Below, in pieces: positions 58,995 to 64,000 of a DNA stretch of 64,000 bases. Numbering within the stretch: position 1 is the stretch's first letter; every line of letters starts with the position of its first letter. Source of the stretch: Chloroflexia bacterium (GTDB lineage: Bacteria; Chloroflexota; Chloroflexia; Thermomicrobiales; CFX8); contig JAUIIK010000002.1 in assembly GCA_030431755.1 (NCBI GenBank), positions 1 through 64,000 on the forward strand. The letters are read 5' to 3'. A program made the position numbers and the translations under genes. A model generated the notes under the pieces. The model had not been told where the DNA came from. It did not search any database and worked only from the letters and a program-made list of their open reading frames with translations.

Positions 58995-59104
58995 GTCATT
59001 TCGACCAGCGGGAGAAATCTCGGTGCAGCGCTTCACAGGTGTTCGACGGAGATTTCTCGCGAGCCTGCCCTGAGCGTAGTCGTAGGGCTCGAAGTAGCAA
59101 TGTC
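58995..59104. repeat. MITE-like inverted-repeat element (GTCATTTCGACC..GAGAAATCTCG / GAGATTTCTCG...)
   Basis: Inverted GAGAAATCTC/GAGATTTCTC core with typical outer sequence; right end degenerate. Confidence 0.55.
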
Positions 59105-59164
59105 GTTGCGGTTGAGCTGCTTGACGCGGCGGGACAATCCCTTTACTTCATGAGTAACAGGGCA

Positions 59165-60454
59165 CTAGCGGGAGGTAGAGCGGGATTGGCTGGCTTCGAG
59201 CGCGTCGATCCTGCGCTGGAGGAAGTCCACTTCGGCAACGTTGTTTGTAAGGCGTTGGGCGGCGCGGTAGGCGTCGAGCGCCTCAGCTGTGCGACCGAGC
59301 CGGCGCAACAGGTCTGCGCGGGTGGCGGCGGCGTAGGGATAGGCTGCGAGCGCGGGATCACCAGCGACGTGATCGAGTGTCTCCAGGGCCGCGGCCGGAC
59401 CATCGACGAACGCGAGCGCCACGGCCCGGTTCAGCGCGACGACAGGTGTCGGCCAGCGTTCGAGCAAGAGGTCATAGAGCCCGACGAGCTGTCGCCAATC
59501 AGTCTCCTCCCAGGCTGGCGCTTCCGAATGCACCGCAGCAATCGACGCCATGAGCACGTAGCGCCCGGTGCGGCCCCTGGGTGGGAGCGTCAGCGCCTCG
59601 CGGACAAGCTCCTGGCCACGCTGGATTGCGTGATGATCCCAGAGTGACCGGTCCTGATCTTCCATCAGGATGAGCTCGCCGTCGGCCGAGACACGCGCCG
59701 GACGGCGGGCTTCCGTCAGCAGCAGGAGCGCCAGCAGACCCTTGACCTCGGCGATATCCGGTAGCAGCGCCTGCACCATCGTCGCGAGGTCAAGCGCGCG
59801 CGCCGCGAGGTCGCTGCGGATTAGCTGCGTGCCGGAGACGGCGGTGTAGCCGGAGGAATAGAGCAGGTGGAGCGCGTCGAGCACGACGCCGACCCGTTCC
59901 AGCAACTCATCAGGGCCGGGGACGCGGTAGGGGATGCCCGCCTCGGCGATCTTCCGCTTGGCGCGGGTGATCCGGGCTTGCATCGTCGCTTCCTTGACCA
60001 GGAACGCCCGCGCGACCTCGACCGTTGTCAACCCGCAGACCAGCCGCAACGTCAGGGCTAGTTGAGCGTCGGACGACAACGCCGGATGGCAGCAGGTGAA
60101 GATCAACCGGAGCCGGTCGTCGGGGAAGCCCACGCTGCTGTCATCCAGCTCTGGGAGCGAGGGATCATCGTCGGTGATGAGTAGCGGTAGCTTGCGGGCC
60201 AGCGTCGCCCTGCGGCGCTGCTGCTCGAGCGCCCGTCTCCGGGCGACGGTGGTCAGCCAGGCGCCGGGCCGCGCCGGGATGCCGCTCTCCGGCCAATTGA
60301 CGAGCGCCCTGGCGTAGGCGTCCTGGACGCAGTCCTCGGCTAGATCGAGATCGCGGGTCACCCGCACCGTCGCGGCGAGCACATAGGCCCACTCCTCGCT
60401 ATGGGCCCTGGCTACGGCGCGGGCGACCTCTGCTTTCGGCGCCTGGTTCTGCAC
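59165..60454 (-). CDS. ECF-type RNA polymerase sigma factor with long C-terminal extension (ECF42-like)
   Basis: VTRDLDLAEDCVQDAYARALVNWPESGIPARPGAWLTTVARRRALEQQRR; TPR-like C-terminus; next to YCII gene. Confidence 0.9.
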   Translation of the reverse strand: MQNQAPKAEVARAVARAHSEEWAYVLAATVRVTRDLDLAEDCVQDAYARALVNWPESGIPARPGAWLTTVARRRALEQQRRRATLARKLPLLITDDDPSLPELDDSSVGFPDDRLRLIFTCCHPALSSDAQLALTLRLVCGLTTVEVARAFLVKEATMQARITRAKRKIAEAGIPYRVPGPDELLERVGVVLDALHLLYSSGYTAVSGTQLIRSDLAARALDLATMVQALLPDIAEVKGLLALLLLTEARRPARVSADGELILMEDQDRSLWDHHAIQRGQELVREALTLPPRGRTGRYVLMASIAAVHSEAPAWEETDWRQLVGLYDLLLERWPTPVVALNRAVALAFVDGPAAALETLDHVAGDPALAAYPYAAATRADLLRRLGRTAEALDAYRAAQRLTNNVAEVDFLQRRIDALEASQSRSTSR

Positions 60455-60459
60455 GCGGC

Positions 60460-60804
60460 TCAGTCAGGGATGATGGGCCGCACCTCGACGCCGCCGAACC
60501 TGGCCGGCACGTCGCGTGCAATCGCCAGCGCTTCGTCCAGGTCGCGGGCTTCGATGACGTAGTAGCCGGCGAGCACCTCTTTGGTTTCCGCGAAGGTGCC
60601 ATCGGTCAGCGAGGTTGTGCCTTCGCCGGTGTGCCGGATCGCTGTTGCCGTGGCGCTGCCTCCGAGACGCGCGCCGCCGCGCAGGGCGTGCCCGTGTTTC
60701 TGGGCGAACGCGACGTGTTGCTGGCTTACCTCTGCCGCAACCGACGGATCGGCGTCGGCCCAGGCAGCCTCGTTGTTGTAGATCATGACCAGATAGTTCG
60801 CCAT
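60460..60804 (-). CDS. YCII-related (DGPF) protein
   Basis: MANYLVMIYNNEAAWADADPSVAAEVSQQHVAFAQKHG...GYYVIEARDLDEALAIARDVP. Confidence 0.9.
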   Translation of the reverse strand: MANYLVMIYNNEAAWADADPSVAAEVSQQHVAFAQKHGHALRGGARLGGSATATAIRHTGEGTTSLTDGTFAETKEVLAGYYVIEARDLDEALAIARDVPARFGGVEVRPIIPD

Positions 60805-60832
60805 GTTGCCTGCTCTCCTCCCCGTATGCCGG

Positions 60833-61228
60833 CTACTGTTGCTTGGTGACGATCTGCACCGGGTTGCCAGCCGGGTCGGCAACCCAGGCGGCGCGCAGGC
60901 GGCCATTGAGGAAATCGTGCGGCGCGCTCAGCGACTCCGCCCCATGTTCGAGCAGTTTTGCATACGTCTGGTCGACATCCTCGGTCCAGATACAGACCTC
61001 GGCGCTGGGATTGCCGCCGCCGGTCGTCAGACCATGATGGTCCCTGGCCGCGGCGTTTGTTGCCAGGCCGAGAATGAAGCCGTCGAGGCGGAGCTCTGCG
61101 TGGTCGATCTTGCCCTCCGCCGGAGTGCGAAAGGTCTCCTCGAATCCAAACGCATCAACGTAAAACTGCAGCGTTGCCTCGACCTCGTCAACGTAGAAGT
61201 TCACCTGTGGATTGCGGAACACGCGCAT
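60833..61228 (-). CDS. VOC-family (glyoxalase/bleomycin resistance-like) protein
   Basis: VNFYVDEVEATLQFYVDAFGFEETFRTP...AAWVADPAGNPVQIV. Confidence 0.88.
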   Translation of the reverse strand: MRVFRNPQVNFYVDEVEATLQFYVDAFGFEETFRTPAEGKIDHAELRLDGFILGLATNAAARDHHGLTTGGGNPSAEVCIWTEDVDQTYAKLLEHGAESLSAPHDFLNGRLRAAWVADPAGNPVQIVTKQQ

Positions 61229-61397
61229 TCGTCCTCTCCTGTGACGGTCAATCCGTGCGCCTCTCTACTGAGACGATGATCGGGGGCGCGCGAAATCGAC
61301 AGGATCACTTGCTCGATACGACATTGCCGCCGCCGTTTGAGTCTCATGGCTCTCTCGGCAACCGCGTGTTTGCGCGACGTTGCGAACACCTGTGCAG

Positions 61398-61949
61398 CTA
61401 TTCCAACTGGCTCAGGTCAATCGGCATCGCGGAGCTTGCCAGCACGTTGAGCGGCAATGGTTCTTGCAAGTTTTCCGGGAGAATCACGATGTTTTCGCCA
61501 GTTAGCGCCGCAGACGGGACGACGATGCCATCTGCGCCCTGCTGGCGCGCAAACTGTGCAATCTGGTGACAGATCTGGAAGTCGGGTTGAGTCAATCGGT
61601 CCTGTATCTGTTGCATCGTCGGCGCGATTGTGAGGTCGAAGACACGTCCCAAACTTACCTCGATCTCGCTGAGGACATTGTTGGCGAGATATAGCAGATT
61701 GCGGGCGGCGCTCCGCCGAACCATCTCCCAGACGGCGATGTGCGGTTCGGACGACGTGTACAACGCTGGCCAGGCTTCGTTGTTCGCGTACAGATCCAGC
61801 CCACGGTGGTAGCGGCCGGTGGTGCGGAGTGAGAGCGACCAATCGACTGGATCAAGCTCGCGCCAAAGAACACGCCAGACACGTCCGTTGAAGGTGTTGG
61901 GTTCAAGGTCGCTCAGAAAGCCCCGCAGGCTCTGGTCCGCCAACCTCAC
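61398..61949 (-). CDS. RES-domain toxin
   Basis: GRVWRVLWRELDPVDWSLSLRTTGRYHRGLDLYANNEAWPALYTSSEPHIAVWEMVRR. Confidence 0.82.
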   Translation of the reverse strand: MRLADQSLRGFLSDLEPNTFNGRVWRVLWRELDPVDWSLSLRTTGRYHRGLDLYANNEAWPALYTSSEPHIAVWEMVRRSAARNLLYLANNVLSEIEVSLGRVFDLTIAPTMQQIQDRLTQPDFQICHQIAQFARQQGADGIVVPSAALTGENIVILPENLQEPLPLNVLASSAMPIDLSQLE

Positions 61950-62293
61950 TACAGATAGATGCCAGCGGCAAACCCGTCGAGATCAGCCTGTACGCGATCG
62001 ATGCGGCCAGCCTTGAGCGCCTCTTCGGGAGTGAATCCGCCGAGATAGGCGCTCGGCGCATGCAACCATGTGCGGGCCGCGACTGGTGTTCCCATGATCG
62101 CCACGATGCGGTCACGCAACGCGACGAGCGTCGCCAGCCGTTCACGGGTCTTCCCTTGCGGAAGGCTCGCGTTGGTTCGCCATCGTTCGACCGTCCGGCG
62201 ATCAACTTCGAGCGCCTGGGCGATCGTCGTGACGGAAAGCCCGAGGTTACGTTCCACGTCTTCAATGAGCGGGGCAGATTCCAGGATGCTCAT
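61949..62293 (-). CDS. Xre/MbcA/ParS-family antitoxin
   Basis: LGLSVTTIAQALEVDRRTVERWRTNASLPQGKTRERL...WLHAPSAYLGGFTPEEALKAGRIDRVQADLDG. Confidence 0.85.
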   Translation of the reverse strand: MSILESAPLIEDVERNLGLSVTTIAQALEVDRRTVERWRTNASLPQGKTRERLATLVALRDRIVAIMGTPVAARTWLHAPSAYLGGFTPEEALKAGRIDRVQADLDGFAAGIYL

Positions 62294-62340
62294 GCGCCGT
62301 GCCGCCGTTTCAATACGCGCTGACTATGACGATCCTGTCA

Positions 62341-62389
62341 TGCCCGGCGGAATATGTCCGACATTTAATGTCGTCACACCTGCCGGGCA
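62341..62389 (-). promoter_or_regulatory. operator candidate for the RES-Xre operon
   Basis: CGACATTTAATGTCG palindrome (62359-62373), extra ATGTC half-site, outer TGCCCGGC...GCCGGGCA. Confidence 0.55.
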
Positions 62390-62422
62390 GCTTGTCAGCA
62401 ACTCATGAACGCCGTTTAGGAG

Positions 62423-63358
62423 CTAGCGTAGGCGTTTGACGACGGCGGCGAAGCTGTCGACGTCGCCGGGCGTTACCGTGAAGTGGCTGATGCCGAAGGT
62501 GGCGCGCAGACTCTCGATCTGCTCAACGAGCTCGTCCTCGCTGCCGACCTGGAAGTACGGCGAGGCTTCGACGGCCTCGACCGAGGCGTCGATGTTGGTG
62601 GCGATGTTCTGGATTTCCGTCGCTCTGGCTTCGTCGGAGTCGACGATCTTGGCGGCGAAAAGCAGCAACGCCAGCTCGATCTGGTCGAAGCGCTCGCCCG
62701 CGCCATCCTTGATCCAGCCGATGCGTTTTTCCATCTCGGCCCGGAAGGTATCGGCGTTGTCGAGCGCGCCTTCGGGCCCGAAGCGGACATGGACGCCGAT
62801 GATGTCGGCCTCGCGCCCGGCGATCCCGAGAATGCGCTGGCCGCCGCCACCGATGTAGATCGGCGGATGCGGCTGCTGGACCGGGAGCGGGTAGCCGGTG
62901 TGGTCCTTGACCGTGTAGTGCTCGCCCTCGAAGTTGAACTCTTCACCGCTCCAGGAGCCCTTGTAGATCGCCAGCGCCTCCTCCATCCGGCTGATCCGGA
63001 TGCCTGGACGGTCGTACTGGATGCCGGTCTGCTCGTAGTCGCGTTCGAGCCAGCCCGCGCCGAGGCCGAAGTCGACCCGCCCGCCGGTGATCTGGTCGAT
63101 CGTGGCGATCTCCTTGGCCAGCAGGACCGGGTTGCGGAAGTCGTTGTCGTAGACCGTCGCCAGCACCCGCAGCGAGGGGGCGACCATTGCCGCCGCCGTC
63201 AGCCCCGGCGTCGGGGCATAAGTCGGGTTGACGTGGTCGACCATCGCGGCGGTCGTGTAGCCGTGTTGCTCGATCCTCTGGACGGTGTCGATGAACTCCG
63301 CGCCGGAGTCCGCGCCGCGGATCATCGCGGCGAAGCTATAGGGACGATGGTCGCTCAT
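62423..63358 (-). CDS. LLM-class (F420/FMN-type) oxidoreductase
   Basis: RVDFGLGAGWLERDYEQTGIQYDRPGIRISRMEEALAIYKGSWSGEEFNFEGEHYTV. Confidence 0.92.
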   Translation of the reverse strand: MSDHRPYSFAAMIRGADSGAEFIDTVQRIEQHGYTTAAMVDHVNPTYAPTPGLTAAAMVAPSLRVLATVYDNDFRNPVLLAKEIATIDQITGGRVDFGLGAGWLERDYEQTGIQYDRPGIRISRMEEALAIYKGSWSGEEFNFEGEHYTVKDHTGYPLPVQQPHPPIYIGGGGQRILGIAGREADIIGVHVRFGPEGALDNADTFRAEMEKRIGWIKDGAGERFDQIELALLLFAAKIVDSDEARATEIQNIATNIDASVEAVEASPYFQVGSEDELVEQIESLRATFGISHFTVTPGDVDSFAAVVKRLR

Positions 63359-63448
63359 TGAGACAGGTTTCCAATCTGCTGCGTGACGGCGGTCTGGTTG
63401 CCGCCGGAATCAATGCTCACCGCACTAGGGTAGCCCAGGCGCGTTGCC

Positions 63449-64000
63449 TCAGGCGTTGCGCAAACGCTCCAGCACCGGCGCGAACCCGTCGACGTCGCTA
63501 CCGCCGATTGTGAAGTGGCTGATGTCGAAGGTCTCGCGTAGCTCCTGGAGCTGCTCGGCCAGTTCGCCGGCGGCGCCCACGAGAAAGTAGGGGGAGTCGA
63601 TCGCGGCATCGATCGGCATGTTGTTGGCGCTGGCGATTCTGGCGTACTCGTCATCGCGCTCCGTCGCCGTATCGACGACCCGCGCGGCGAAGAGCAACAG
63701 GGCGAACCGAAGCTGCTCGAAACGCCCGCCGGCCGCCTCTTTGATCCAGCCGCGCTTCTGCTCGATCTCCGCCCGCAGGTTGTCCGGACGGTCGTCGCTC
63801 CAGTCGCGCTTGTTGCGGACATGAATGCCGATGATATCGGCCTGGCGTCCGGCGACGGCGAGCAGCTTCTTGCCGCCGCCTCCTATATAGATAGGAGGAT
63901 GGGGTTGCTGGGCAGGTAGGGGGAAGCCACTGTGCCCCTCGATTGTGTAGTGGTCGCCAGCGAAACTGAACTCCTCGCCGCTCCAGACCTGCTTCATGAT
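63449..64000 (-). CDS. LLM-class oxidoreductase, tandem paralog (runs off window end)
   Basis: MKQVWSGEEFSFAGDHYTIEGHSGFPLPAQQPHPPIYIGGGGKKLLAVAGRQADIIGIHVRN. Confidence 0.88.
   Translation of the reverse strand: MMKQVWSGEEFSFAGDHYTIEGHSGFPLPAQQPHPPIYIGGGGKKLLAVAGRQADIIGIHVRNKRDWSDDRPDNLRAEIEQKRGWIKEAAGGRFEQLRFALLLFAARVVDTATERDDEYARIASANNMPIDAAIDSPYFLVGAAGELAEQLQELRETFDISHFTIGGSDVDGFAPVLERLRNA

Overview
This is a 64 kb GC-rich bacterial chromosomal window. Gene content and repeat style look like Chloroflexota (Thermomicrobia-like); that placement is inference only. Most of it is ordinary metabolism: eutBC, ggt, argG, an arsM-arsR operon, an M20 peptidase, an RraA-like gene, a dipeptide-type ABC uptake operon with two Gfo/Idh oxidoreductases and a FAH hydrolase, rsgA, gltBD, enoyl-CoA hydratase plus ADP-forming acyl-CoA synthetase, acyl-CoA dehydrogenase, a mannitol dehydrogenase family gene, an ECF sigma-YCII-VOC cluster and tandem LLM oxidoreductases. 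Accessory content includes five toxin-antitoxin-like modules, an RTX-type repeat protein, an orphan PD-(D/E)XK/NucS-like nuclease and six DinB/ClbS-like four-helix proteins. The most unusual signals are: (1) a family of paired hairpin elements whose units start with GTAG (REP/BIME-like), one of which sits in frame inside the gltB coding sequence and adds roughly 55 translated residues; (2) a four-gene operon joining an AlkZ-like winged-helix glycosylase candidate to DinB/ClbS-like proteins, a candidate genotoxin/alkylation resistance cassette; (3) a decayed gltD 3'-end remnant beyond a TA/GNAT insertion; and (4) several further inverted-repeat element families, including a perfect 44-bp palindrome. 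No tRNA, rRNA or CRISPR array was recognised. All calls were made by reading; no search was run.
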